From contig NZ_JAPCZF010000006.1 in the NCBI RefSeq assembly GCF_025938095.1, forward strand, positions 62,001 through 126,000: 64,000 bases of DNA, written 5' to 3'. The stretch comes from Novosphingobium sp. JCM 18896 (lineage in GTDB: Bacteria; Pseudomonadota; Alphaproteobacteria; Sphingomonadales; Sphingomonadaceae). The notes beneath the pieces were generated by a model. That model worked only from the letters and a program-made list of their open reading frames with translations. It made no database searches and had not been told where the DNA came from. Shown piece by piece: positions 8,855 through 16,819 of this stretch (positions are counted from its first letter, which is position 1; each line of letters begins with the position of its first letter). The position numbers and the translations under genes were made by a program.

Positions 8855-8877
8855 CACGCGGCGTTCAGGACGGCCCG

Positions 8878-9939
8878 ATGCTATCACGTCGCACCCTGAT
8901 TGCCGCCGGAGCCGGCATGACCCTCGCTAGCGCCTTCCCCGCCACAGCGCGCGCGCCGCGCCCCGCCAAGCCGCTGGTGCTCGCGCACCGCGGCGCCTCG
9001 GCGCTGCGGCCCGAGCACACCCTGGCCTCCTATGCCAAGGCGATCCAGGACGGCGCCGACTTCGTCGAACCCGATCTCGTCGCGACCAAAGACGGCGTGC
9101 TCGTCGCACGGCACGAGAACGAGATCAGCGAGACCACCAATGTCGCCGATCATGCCGAATTCGCCAGCCGCAAGACCACCAAGACGATCGACGGGCAGGC
9201 GCTGACCGGCTGGTTCACCGAGGACTTCACCCTGGCCGAACTCAAGACCCTGCGCGCCAAGGAACGCCTCGGCATGGTCCGGCCGGAGAGCCAGGCCTAC
9301 GATGGCCAGTTCCAGATCGTTACCTTCGACGAGATCGCCGACTTCGTCGCCGCCGAAGCCGCCGCGCGCGGGCGAACGATCGGCCTGATCCCCGAGATCA
9401 AGCACTCGACCTATTTCGCCGGCATCGGCCTGCCGCTCGAGCCGCGCTTCCTCGCAGCCGTGCGCGCCCACGGCTACCTGCGCTATGCCCCGCTGATCGT
9501 GCAGTCCTTCGAGACCGAGAACCTCAAGGCGCTGCGCCCGCAGATCGCCGAGTTCCACAACATCCAGCTGCTGCAACTGGTCGAGCCCTCGCCGCGAGCC
9601 GCAGCCATGCTGACGCCGGCGGGCCTCGCGACGATCGCGACCTATGCCGACTGGCTCTCACCCTACAGCCGCCTCATCATCCCGACGGACGCCGACGGCA
9701 AGCTGGGTACGCCGACGGGCCTGGTCGAAGCCGCGCACCGCGCCGGCCTGCTCGTCAGCGCCTGGACCTTCCGGCCCGAGAACCGCTTCCTCCCCGCCGA
9801 CCTGCGCGACGGCGCGGGCGAGAACGCGCGCAACCCCAAGGGCAGCCTGGCCGAGATGCGCCGCTACCTCGCCGCCGGGCTCGATGCCCTGTTCACCGAC
9901 GACCCGGCGCTCGGCCGCGAGGCCGTCGACAAGACCTAG
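8878..9939 (+). CDS. Glycerophosphodiester phosphodiesterase, exported
   Basis: GDPD of 353 residues that hydrolyses glycerophosphodiesters to glycerol-3-phosphate and an alcohol. The N-terminus (LSRRTLIAAGAGM, then ATARA) is a Tat-like signal with cleavage near residue 26, so action in the periplasm is expected. The active-site block is LVLAHRGASALRPEHTLASY, followed by FVEPDLVATKDG and ARHENE, giving the paired His and Glu/Asp metal ligands. ALFTDDP closes the barrel near the C-terminus. The length fits GlpQ-like enzymes. Confidence 0.93.
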   Translation: MLSRRTLIAAGAGMTLASAFPATARAPRPAKPLVLAHRGASALRPEHTLASYAKAIQDGADFVEPDLVATKDGVLVARHENEISETTNVADHAEFASRKTTKTIDGQALTGWFTEDFTLAELKTLRAKERLGMVRPESQAYDGQFQIVTFDEIADFVAAEAAARGRTIGLIPEIKHSTYFAGIGLPLEPRFLAAVRAHGYLRYAPLIVQSFETENLKALRPQIAEFHNIQLLQLVEPSPRAAAMLTPAGLATIATYADWLSPYSRLIIPTDADGKLGTPTGLVEAAHRAGLLVSAWTFRPENRFLPADLRDGAGENARNPKGSLAEMRRYLAAGLDALFTDDPALGREAVDKT

Positions 9940-9951
9940 GACGATTCCGCG

Positions 9952-10791
9952 ATGCCCCGTTCCGTTTCCCCCACGCGCGTCAACCACATGAACGCGGTAC
10001 TGCGCGACATCGAAAAGAGCGTCGCGCACTTCGAGAACGCCTTCGGCGCCGAATTCCTCGCCGATATGCCGCAGAAGCAGTTCCACGCCTGCCTGTTCGA
10101 AATCGGCCAGGTGATCTTCGAGCTCTTCGTGCCTTACGACTTCCTCGTCAGTGCAAGGCTCGGCCCGCACTACGTCGGGCTCGAATGGCAGGCGGACATG
10201 GACGCGGTGCGCGCCGCACTCGCCGATCACGGGATCGGCACGGTCCGCGACATCGGCCTCGCGCTCCACACCGATCCCGCCGACTGCTTCGGCGTCGCGC
10301 ACGAGTTCTACGCGGGCGAATTCCACTCGCGGACCTGGGACACGCTCGGCGGCGAACCGATGAAATCGCCCGCGCAATGGCGCGACGAGCACCCGCTGGG
10401 GCTAACCGGGCTGATCGGCTACACCCAAGTCGTCGAGGACATCGATGCGGCGACCGCGTTCTACGAAAGCTTCTTCGGCGCCGAGCGCCTGTTTACCGAG
10501 GATCGCCCGGCCATCGCCGGCCAGGCCGTCGGTCTCCGCGTCGCCGACGCCATGGTCGAGCTGCTGATGCCCACGCGGCCGGGCTGGCTGGTCGAACGCC
10601 TGCGCCGCCAGGGTCAGGGCATCCTCTCGACCGTGTTCGGTGCGCGCGACCTGGCGCAGGTGCGCCGCTATTGCGTGGCGCAGAGCATTCCGCTCGATTT
10701 CGGCACCAAGCAGAACCGGGTGGCAGTGCCGCCCGAAGCAAACCACGGCATCATGTTCGAATTCGCCGAGAATCCTGGCACCGAAGCCTAG
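9952..10791 (+). CDS. VOC-family protein with two glyoxalase-like modules
   Basis: 279-residue protein with two vicinal-oxygen-chelate units (about 8-125 and 140-275). Each begins with a beta-strand and helix (VNHMNAVLRDIEKSVAHFE and IGYTQVVEDIDAATAFYESF). Metal-ligand-like His and Glu residues are present, but the reaction (dioxygenase, lyase or isomerase) cannot be chosen from the sequence. It lies 12 nt after the GDPD gene, and faces the VOC gene at 10800. Confidence 0.8.
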   Translation: MPRSVSPTRVNHMNAVLRDIEKSVAHFENAFGAEFLADMPQKQFHACLFEIGQVIFELFVPYDFLVSARLGPHYVGLEWQADMDAVRAALADHGIGTVRDIGLALHTDPADCFGVAHEFYAGEFHSRTWDTLGGEPMKSPAQWRDEHPLGLTGLIGYTQVVEDIDAATAFYESFFGAERLFTEDRPAIAGQAVGLRVADAMVELLMPTRPGWLVERLRRQGQGILSTVFGARDLAQVRRYCVAQSIPLDFGTKQNRVAVPPEANHGIMFEFAENPGTEA

Positions 10792-10799
10792 CTCGCGGG

Positions 10800-11195
10800 T
10801 CAGTCTCCGGCGAAATTCAGCTCGAGCATCACGTTGTTGGGATCGCGGACGAAGACCTGGCGCAGGTCGCCGTACTTGCGGTCGTTAACCCGATGCTCGA
10901 CGCCGAGCGCTTCGCAGCGCGCCACGGTGCCGGCGAAGTCCTCGCAGGCCAGCGCGACGTGGTCGATCGAGCCGGTGGCCGAACCGCGATCGAGATCGGC
11001 ATGACGATCGTCGTTCCAGCCCATCAGGTGGATGATCGGCTTGCCGCTCGTATCGTGGAGCCAGGCACCCTTGAACCCCATGGCCGTACCAGGGGTTTCG
11101 CCGCGGCGCAGGTCCAGCAGATCGCCATAGAACCGCGCGGTCGCGTCGAGGTCCTCGGCGATGATGTTGACGTGATCGAGGCCCTTGACCGACAT
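10800..11195 (-). CDS. VOC-family (glyoxalase/bleomycin resistance-like) protein
   Basis: Single-module VOC protein of 131 residues. It starts SVKGLDHVNIIAEDLDATARFY and ends FVRDPNNVMLELNF; His7 and the C-terminal Glu are the usual metal ligands. HVALACEDF marks the second half. It lies 24 nt downstream of purU on the same strand. Substrate unknown. Confidence 0.85.
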   Translation of the reverse strand: MSVKGLDHVNIIAEDLDATARFYGDLLDLRRGETPGTAMGFKGAWLHDTSGKPIIHLMGWNDDRHADLDRGSATGSIDHVALACEDFAGTVARCEALGVEHRVNDRKYGDLRQVFVRDPNNVMLELNFAGD

Positions 11196-11219
11196 TGTTT
11201 CTCTCCCCGGCGGTTCCGT

Positions 11220-12074
11220 CTAGCTGCGGAACACCACCGTCTTGCTGCCGTTGAGCAGCACCCGGTCCTCCAGGTGCAGCCGCACGGCTTCGGCCAGCAC
11301 CCGCCGCTCGATGTCGCGCCCCTTGCGGACCAGGTCCTCGGGGGAATCGGCGTGGGTGATCGCCTCGACATCCTGATGGATGATCGGGCCTTCGTCGAGA
11401 TCGCCCGTGACGTAGTGCGCGGTCGCGCCGATCATCTTCACGCCGCGCGCATGCGCCTGGTGGTAGGGCTTGGCGCCCTTGAAGCCGGGCAGGAACGAGT
11501 GGTGGATGTTGATGCAGCGGCCCGAGAGCCAGGCCGCCATCTCGTCCGAGAGGATCTGCATGTAGCGCGCGAGCACGATCAGTTCGGCGCCGGTATCCTT
11601 GACGATGTCGCGGATGGCGGCTTCCTGCTCGGGCTTCGTGTCCTTGGTGATCGGCAGGTAGTGGAACGGGATGTCGCCGATCGTCGCGTGGTCGAGCACT
11701 TCGCGCGGATGGTTGCAGACGATGCCGACGACCTCCATCGGCATCTCGCCGATGCGACGGCGATAGAGCAGGTCGGCCAGGCAGTGGTCGAACTTCGAGA
11801 CCAGCAGCAGCACCTTGCGCGGCTTCTCGCGGCTGCGCAGGTTCCAGCGCATGCCGTATTCGGCGGCGAGGTCGGCGAAGCCCGCGCGCAGCGCCTCGGG
11901 ATCGGCCGGGCCTGGCTCGAAGGCGACGCGCAGGAAGAAGTCACCGCCTTCCGGATCGCCGAACTGCTGCGCCTCGACGACGTTGCCGCCCTTGTCGAAC
12001 AGGTAGGAGGTGACGCGCGCGGTAATGCCGGGCTTGTCGCGGCACGACAGCGTCAGGACCTGGATCTCGCTCAT
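11220..12074 (-). CDS. purU: Formyltetrahydrofolate deformylase PurU
   Basis: Hydrolyses 10-formyl-THF to formate and THF, feeding formate to purine synthesis and balancing the one-carbon pool. 284 residues: an N-terminal ACT domain (about 1-85, VLTLSCRDKPGITARVTSYL) and a formyl-transferase catalytic domain with NIHHSFLPGFKGAKPYHQA and GATAHYVTGDLDEGPII. The ATG at 12074 overlaps the TGA of the upstream gene by one base, so the two are translationally coupled. Confidence 0.96.
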   Translation of the reverse strand: MSEIQVLTLSCRDKPGITARVTSYLFDKGGNVVEAQQFGDPEGGDFFLRVAFEPGPADPEALRAGFADLAAEYGMRWNLRSREKPRKVLLLVSKFDHCLADLLYRRRIGEMPMEVVGIVCNHPREVLDHATIGDIPFHYLPITKDTKPEQEAAIRDIVKDTGAELIVLARYMQILSDEMAAWLSGRCINIHHSFLPGFKGAKPYHQAHARGVKMIGATAHYVTGDLDEGPIIHQDVEAITHADSPEDLVRKGRDIERRVLAEAVRLHLEDRVLLNGSKTVVFRS

Positions 12075-13087
12075 CAGGCGGCCTTGCGGCGGGCCAGCGC
12101 CTGCTCGCATTCGGCCAGCAGGGTGGCGATGATCTCGGCCACGGGCTCTTCCTTGGTGACCATGCCCACCGATTGCCCGGCCATGATCGAGCCGCGCTCG
12201 ACGTCACCGTCGATCACCGCGCGGCGGAGCGCGCCGGCCCAGAAGTGCTCGATCTCGAGCTGGGCGGCGTTCATGTCGACCGAGCCTTCGTCGAGCATCC
12301 GCGCAACCGCGATCTGCTTGGCGGTGAACTCCTCGCTGCCCTTGTTCTTGAGCGCGCGGACGGGGATCACCGGCAGACGCGGATCGACCTGAACCGAAGC
12401 CACCGCATCGCGCGCCGAGGCGCGGAAGAAGGCCTTCTTGAAATCGGGATGGGCAATCGACTCGGTCGCGCAGGCGAAGCGCGTGCCGAGCTGCGCGCCG
12501 CAGGCGCCCATCTCGAGATAGCCGGCCATCGCCTCGCCGCGAGCGATACCGCCGGCGACGAAGACGAGATTGTCCTGCGCGAGTTCGGGCAGGATCTCCT
12601 GCGCGAGCACCGAGGTCGAGACCGGGCCGATGTGACCGCCGGCCTCGCTGCCCTCGATCACCAGCGCGTCGGCGCCCGAGCGCAGCAGCTTCTTGCCGAG
12701 CGCCAAGGTCGGCGCGAAGCAGATCACCTTGGCGCCCGATGCCTTGATCGCCTCGACCGAGCCCTTGGGCGGAATGCCACCGGCGAGGACGACATGACCG
12801 ACCGCGTGCTTGGCGCAGACCGCGATCAGATCGAACAGCATCGGGTGCATCGTGATCAGGTTGACGCCGAAAGGCTTGCCCGTGAGCGCCTTGGTCGCCG
12901 CGATCTCGGTGTCGAGCAGTTCGGGGGTCATCGCGCCGCAGGCGATCACGCCGAAGCCGCCGGCATTGCTGATCGCCGCCACGAGATTGCGCTCGGACAC
13001 CCACGACATCGCGCCGCAGAGGATGGCCCACTCGCTCCCGAGGAACTCGGTTCCACGCGCCATCAACGACTTGGTCTTGCTGTTCAC
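12074..13087 (-). CDS. Nitronate monooxygenase family flavoprotein
   Basis: FMN-dependent NMO/2-nitropropane-dioxygenase family TIM barrel, 337 residues from a GTG at 13087. That start is chosen because GGAGG lies 4 nt before it; an ATG at 13105 has no such site. Motifs include SNAGGFGVIACGAM near the N-terminus and the phosphate-binding EGSEAGGHIG, then FVAGGIARGEAM. The C-terminal part resembles the clade often annotated as enoyl-ACP-reductase- or nitronate-oxidising-like. It is coupled to purU by a one-base overlap. Confidence 0.88.
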   Translation of the reverse strand: MNSKTKSLMARGTEFLGSEWAILCGAMSWVSERNLVAAISNAGGFGVIACGAMTPELLDTEIAATKALTGKPFGVNLITMHPMLFDLIAVCAKHAVGHVVLAGGIPPKGSVEAIKASGAKVICFAPTLALGKKLLRSGADALVIEGSEAGGHIGPVSTSVLAQEILPELAQDNLVFVAGGIARGEAMAGYLEMGACGAQLGTRFACATESIAHPDFKKAFFRASARDAVASVQVDPRLPVIPVRALKNKGSEEFTAKQIAVARMLDEGSVDMNAAQLEIEHFWAGALRRAVIDGDVERGSIMAGQSVGMVTKEEPVAEIIATLLAECEQALARRKAA

Positions 13088-13261
13088 CCTGCCTCCATGG
13101 CGCATTCTTGTGTTGCCGGGCCTATAGGCTTGGCCAGCGCGTCGCGCCAGACCCTCGCTCTTGATCGCATTTGCCGATCACAAGTTTCGGATTAATCGGT
13201 TTCGTCGCGGAACCTGCTGGCGGTAAAACGCTTCCTACCGAAAACGACTGGAGGAAAGGCG

Positions 13262-14776
13262 ATGTCCCAGGACCCGATCAACCGCGGCAAGTGCCCGGTC
13301 ACCCATCTGACCACGGCGTTCGGCGCGCCGGTCGTCGACAACCAGAACTCGCTGACCGCCGGCCCGCGCGGACCGCTGCTGATGCAGGACGTCTGGCTGA
13401 TCGAGAAGCTGGCCAACCTCAACCGCGAGATCATCCCCGAGCGGCGCATGCACGCCAAGGGCTCGGGCGCCTTCGGTACCTTCACGGTGACGAACGACAT
13501 CACGAAGTACACCCGCGCCAAGATCTTCAGCGAAGTCGGCAAGCAGACCGAGATGTTCGCCCGCTTCACCACGGTGGCGGGCGAGCGCGGCGCGGCCGAT
13601 GCCGAGCGCGACATCCGCGGCTTCGCGCTGAAGTTCTACACCGAGGAAGGCAACTGGGACATGGTCGGCAACAATACGCCGGTCTTCTTCCTGCGCGATC
13701 CGCGCAAGTTCCCCGACCTCAACAAGGCGGTAAAGCGCGACCCGCGCACCAACATGCGCAGCGCCACCAACAACTGGGACTTCTGGACGCTGCTGCCCGA
13801 GGCGCTGCACCAGGTGACGATCGTCATGTCCGATCGCGGCATCCCCAAGTCTTACCGCCACATGCACGGCTTCGGCAGCCACACCTATTCGTTCTACAAC
13901 GAGGCCGGCGAACGCTTCTGGGTGAAGTTCCACTTCAAGACCCAGCAGGGCATCGAGAACCTGACCGACGACGAGGCCGCCAAGGTCGTCGCCGGTGACC
14001 GCGAGAGCAACCAGCGCGATCTCTACGAAGCGATCGAGCGCGGCGATTTCCCCAAGTGGAAGATGTTCATCCAGGTCATGCCCGAGAAGGACGCGGAGAC
14101 CTATCCGGTCCACCCGTTCGACCTGACCAAGGTCTGGTACAAGTCCGACTATCCGCTGATCGAGGTCGGCGAGTTCGAGCTCAATCGCAATTCGGAGAAC
14201 TTCTTCCTCGACGTGGAGCAGAGCGCCTTCGCGCCGTCGAACCTGGTGCCCGGCATCGGTGTCTCGCCCGACAAGATGCTGCAGTCGCGGCTGTTCGCCT
14301 ATTCGGATGCGCAGCGCTATCGCCTGGGGGTCAACCACCACCAGATCCCGGTCAACGCGCCGCGCTGCCCGGCCTTCAGCAACCACCGCGACGGTCAGGG
14401 CCGGGTCGATGCCAATTACGGCAGCCTGCCGCACTATCAGCCGAATAGCTTCGGCCAGTGGGTCGATCAGCCCGACTTCCGCGAGCCGCCGCTGCAGATC
14501 GACGGCAACGCCGATTTCTGGAACTTCCGCGAGGATGACGACGACTATTTCACCCAGCCGCGCAAGCTGTTCCAACTGATGAGCCCGGCGCAGCAGCAGG
14601 CACTGTTCGCCAATACGGCCGCAGCGATGGGTGATGCGCCCGACTTCATCAAGCAGCGGCACATCGACAACTGCACCCGCTGCGATCCGGGCTATGGCGC
14701 GGGTGTCGCCAAGGCGCTGGGCATGAGCGTGAAGTCGCCCGACCAGTTGCCGGCTCAGCCCGAACTGGCCGACTGA
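13262..14776 (+). CDS. Monofunctional heme catalase
   Basis: Breaks down H2O2 to water and oxygen. 504 residues, a clade 3 (small-subunit) size. Distal His64 is in RRMHAKGSGAFGTF, distal Asn137 in GNNTP, and the proximal heme ligand Tyr347 in RLFAYSDAQRYRLG. GGAGGAAAG precedes the ATG. No export signal is seen, so it should be cytosolic. It is divergent from the NMO gene across about 170 nt; no clear OxyR site was identified there. Confidence 0.96.
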   Translation: MSQDPINRGKCPVTHLTTAFGAPVVDNQNSLTAGPRGPLLMQDVWLIEKLANLNREIIPERRMHAKGSGAFGTFTVTNDITKYTRAKIFSEVGKQTEMFARFTTVAGERGAADAERDIRGFALKFYTEEGNWDMVGNNTPVFFLRDPRKFPDLNKAVKRDPRTNMRSATNNWDFWTLLPEALHQVTIVMSDRGIPKSYRHMHGFGSHTYSFYNEAGERFWVKFHFKTQQGIENLTDDEAAKVVAGDRESNQRDLYEAIERGDFPKWKMFIQVMPEKDAETYPVHPFDLTKVWYKSDYPLIEVGEFELNRNSENFFLDVEQSAFAPSNLVPGIGVSPDKMLQSRLFAYSDAQRYRLGVNHHQIPVNAPRCPAFSNHRDGQGRVDANYGSLPHYQPNSFGQWVDQPDFREPPLQIDGNADFWNFREDDDDYFTQPRKLFQLMSPAQQQALFANTAAAMGDAPDFIKQRHIDNCTRCDPGYGAGVAKALGMSVKSPDQLPAQPELAD

Positions 14777-14829
14777 CCGCGCACCGACGGTTAAGACCTG
14801 GCCGTTTGATCCCCGACCGGCCGAGGTCA

Positions 14830-14864
14830 GCCCCGCTTCCCGTACCCCCTACCGGAGGCGGGGC
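14830..14864 (+). terminator. Hairpin after catalase
   Basis: GCCCCGCTTCC (14830-14840) and GGAGGCGGGGC (14854-14864) form an 11-bp stem with one G-U pair, followed by a modestly T-containing stretch (AACTCTTGTGG). A probable terminator for the catalase gene. Confidence 0.5.
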
Positions 14865-14916
14865 AACTCTTGTGGCTTGTGATGCTCCCCTGCGAAGGGA
14901 GGATCTATGCCTAAGC

Positions 14917-15657
14917 TCAAGCCGCTACGGCGACCGGGCCGATCGTGCGCGGCACGCCGTCGAGCGCGAAGTAGCGCTCGGGCCGCACTAGCCGCAGCCG
15001 CTTGCGCGCGGCGCCGAGCGGTTCGCACAGCAGCGCCTCGTAGTCCTCGCCGAGCAGCCACTTGGCGCGCTTGCCCAGGCGATAGCCCTCCCAAATCGCC
15101 GCCACGGCCGCACGCCCCTGCGGGTGGCGCAGGCTGGTGAGCGCCGCCCCCAGCCCGATCGCCGCCCAGCCGAGCCCCTTGGTCTGCGCGTAGGAGAAAC
15201 CGACGAGGCAGGCCTCGCCCAGCGGATCGTCGGCGCGGTAGCCGGTGAGGACGTGCCAGATGTCGTGGACGTCGCGCGTGCGCCGGCCGAACCACTCGTA
15301 GGGATGCGGAGCCTCGAACGGCTCCTCGGATTGACTGACCATGGCCAGTCCCTGCGCCGAAAAGCCGGAGCGCTGGAGAAACGCCGCATAGGCCGCACCG
15401 ACCGAACCCTCCGGAAAGCGCGCGACATAGGCCGGATCGGACAGGTGCTCGGCCAGTTCGACACGATCGTAGGCCATGCGCCCGCCCTCGGCGGTCTGCA
15501 GCAGCCGATCGTAACCGGCCTTGGCCGTATCGACGTTGAGCGCGCGCATGATGCGGAAGACCTGCGCGGTATCGTCGGGATCGGCCATCAGCGCCTTCAC
15601 CGAGGTGAAGGCCGTCTTCCAGTCGCGCTTGAACGAGAGCTGCACCGTGTCGGTCAT
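14917..15657 (-). CDS. Coq4-family ubiquinone biosynthesis protein
   Basis: 246-residue Coq4 homologue. The zinc motif is intact: HDIWH at 131-135 and Glu148 twelve residues later (HDxxHx(n)E). In eukaryotes Coq4 supports oxidative decarboxylation and hydroxylation of the quinone ring and organises the Q complex; a similar role here is an inference. It is divergently transcribed from a TetR regulator with a palindrome between the two promoters. Confidence 0.9.
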   Translation of the reverse strand: MTDTVQLSFKRDWKTAFTSVKALMADPDDTAQVFRIMRALNVDTAKAGYDRLLQTAEGGRMAYDRVELAEHLSDPAYVARFPEGSVGAAYAAFLQRSGFSAQGLAMVSQSEEPFEAPHPYEWFGRRTRDVHDIWHVLTGYRADDPLGEACLVGFSYAQTKGLGWAAIGLGAALTSLRHPQGRAAVAAIWEGYRLGKRAKWLLGEDYEALLCEPLGAARKRLRLVRPERYFALDGVPRTIGPVAVAA

Positions 15658-15670
15658 GAACTCGACTCCA

Positions 15671-15702
15671 ATCTGATAATCTATATTTTCAAATTGTCAG
15701 AT
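15671..15702. promoter_or_regulatory. Palindromic operator candidate between coq4 and tetR
   Basis: ATCTGATAAT (15671-15680) and ATTGTCAGAT (15693-15702) are inverted halves matching at 9 of 10 positions, with an AT-rich 12-nt centre. It lies in the 72-nt divergent spacer, 14 nt from the coq4 start and 27 nt from the tetR start, as expected for a TetR-type autoregulatory operator. Confidence 0.65.
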
Positions 15703-15729
15703 AGAGTCGGCTGTGTCAAGACAGGTGCC

Positions 15730-16296
15730 ATGGGGATCGCCAAGGACCGCCTCTACGGGGGGCAGAGCCAGGAAGCGCGCGTGGCCGAGCGGCGCGAGAA
15801 GCTGATGCAGGCGGCGGCCAAGCTTTATGGCCAGGCGGGCACGACCGGGGTCTCGGTCACCGCGATCTGCGCCGAGGCCGGGCTGACCCCGCGCTATTTC
15901 TACGAGAGCTTCGCCAGCCGCGAGGAACTGCTGCTCGCGGTGTTCCGCGAGGTCTGCGACCATCTGATCGCCGACGTCACCGCCGCGATCGACGCGCGCG
16001 CGCCGGCCGACAGCGCGCTGAGCGCGTTCTTCCAGCTCCTGGCCGATCATCCCGACCTGGCGCGCGTCTTCCTGGTCGAGACCGACCACCACGACCCGGA
16101 GATGCTCAAGGTCGGCCGGGCCATGCTCGCACGCCTCGCCGCGCTGATCGCGCCCGAGGTGACGCTACCCCTCGCCCAGGTCGGCGCGATGGGCGCAGTG
16201 CTGCGCATCGCGCGCTTCTGGATCGAAGGCGACTATGCCGAACCGGTGGCGGAGATCAGTGCCTTAGCGCGAAGGTTCGTGGAGGCGGCGCGGTAG
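15730..16296 (+). CDS. TetR-family transcriptional regulator
   Basis: 188-residue TetR regulator. The N-terminal HTH (about 18-65) includes LMQAAAKLYGQAGTTGVSVT and GLTPRYFYESFASREELL, the TetR signature; the all-alpha C-terminus should bind a ligand. Several upstream codons are open, but the ATG at 15730 gives the usual family N-terminus and leaves room for the divergent promoter. It is likely to repress itself and the facing coq4-like gene through the palindrome at 15671-15702. Confidence 0.92.
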   Translation: MGIAKDRLYGGQSQEARVAERREKLMQAAAKLYGQAGTTGVSVTAICAEAGLTPRYFYESFASREELLLAVFREVCDHLIADVTAAIDARAPADSALSAFFQLLADHPDLARVFLVETDHHDPEMLKVGRAMLARLAALIAPEVTLPLAQVGAMGAVLRIARFWIEGDYAEPVAEISALARRFVEAAR

Positions 16297-16308
16297 TAGG
16301 AAGAACTA

Positions 16309-16336
16309 TCTCACACAAAGGCACGAAGGCACAAAG
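16309..16336 (+). repeat. Left arm of inverted repeat flanking the GxxExxY gene
   Basis: 28-nt unit starting TCTCACACAAAGGCAC. It matches the reverse complement of 16749-16776 at 26 of 28 positions. The pattern is a short GGCACAAA-type tandem. It lies just past the gene's stop codon. Confidence 0.85.
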
Positions 16337-16343
16337 GAGAGGT

Positions 16344-16748
16344 TCAACTCCGCGGAGCGAAGTAGTCGTTGCCTATCCGCCGTATGCCATCCTTGAAGAG
16401 TTCCTGGCCGAAATTCATCAGCAGGCCGAGTGGTAGATTCATCAGGCGAAGATAAGTGAGAACCTGCTTCCCGTGAACCCCGGCAATCCGCTCGATCGAC
16501 TTCAGTTCGATCAGCAAACGCCCTTCGACAAGCAAATCAGCGCGAAAGGCGTTGTCGACGACAACACCCTTGAAACTGATCGGGACGGGCAATTGCCTCT
16601 CAACATCCAGACCTGCTTCACGCAGATATTCGGCAAGCAGGACTTCATATACGGATTCGAGCAGACCTGGCCCGAGATCACGATGCAATCGGAAGCCGCA
16701 ATCTACGGCAGTGCGGGCAATCGCTTCAAGATCGTCCGCACACGCCAT
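16344..16748 (-). CDS. GxxExxY protein (PD-(D/E)XK nuclease-like)
   Basis: 134-residue member of the GxxExxY family. The name-giving motif is GLLESVY in HRDLGPGLLESVYEVLL. Downstream FRADLLVEGRLLIELKS gives the D and ExK pattern of the PD-(D/E)XK nuclease fold. The function of the family is not established. The gene fills almost exactly the space between two 28-nt inverted repeats, and its ATG abuts the right arm. Surrounding genes (tetR, lysC) are unrelated, which suggests insertion as a unit. Base composition is lower in GC than its neighbours. Confidence 0.88.
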   Translation of the reverse strand: MACADDLEAIARTAVDCGFRLHRDLGPGLLESVYEVLLAEYLREAGLDVERQLPVPISFKGVVVDNAFRADLLVEGRLLIELKSIERIAGVHGKQVLTYLRLMNLPLGLLMNFGQELFKDGIRRIGNDYFAPRS

Positions 16749-16776
16749 CTTTGCGCCTTTGTGCCTTTGTGTGAGA
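16749..16776 (-). repeat. Right arm of inverted repeat flanking the GxxExxY gene
   Basis: Reverse complement begins TCTCACACAAAGGCACAAAG and matches 16309-16336 with two mismatches. It occupies the bases directly upstream of the ATG, so it is also the gene's leader. A degenerate third copy begins at 16794 (GTCTCACAGCACAAAG) just past the lysC stop. Confidence 0.85.
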
Positions 16777-16819
16777 CCGACTTTCCTTAGATGGTCTCAC
16801 AGCACAAAGCCAAAGATCT

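Noticed and set aside
7580..8887. N-terminal extension of the second dienelactone hydrolase to 704 codons
   Set aside because: The extension is antisense to the phosphatase and SDR genes; the family starts at MCDEF.
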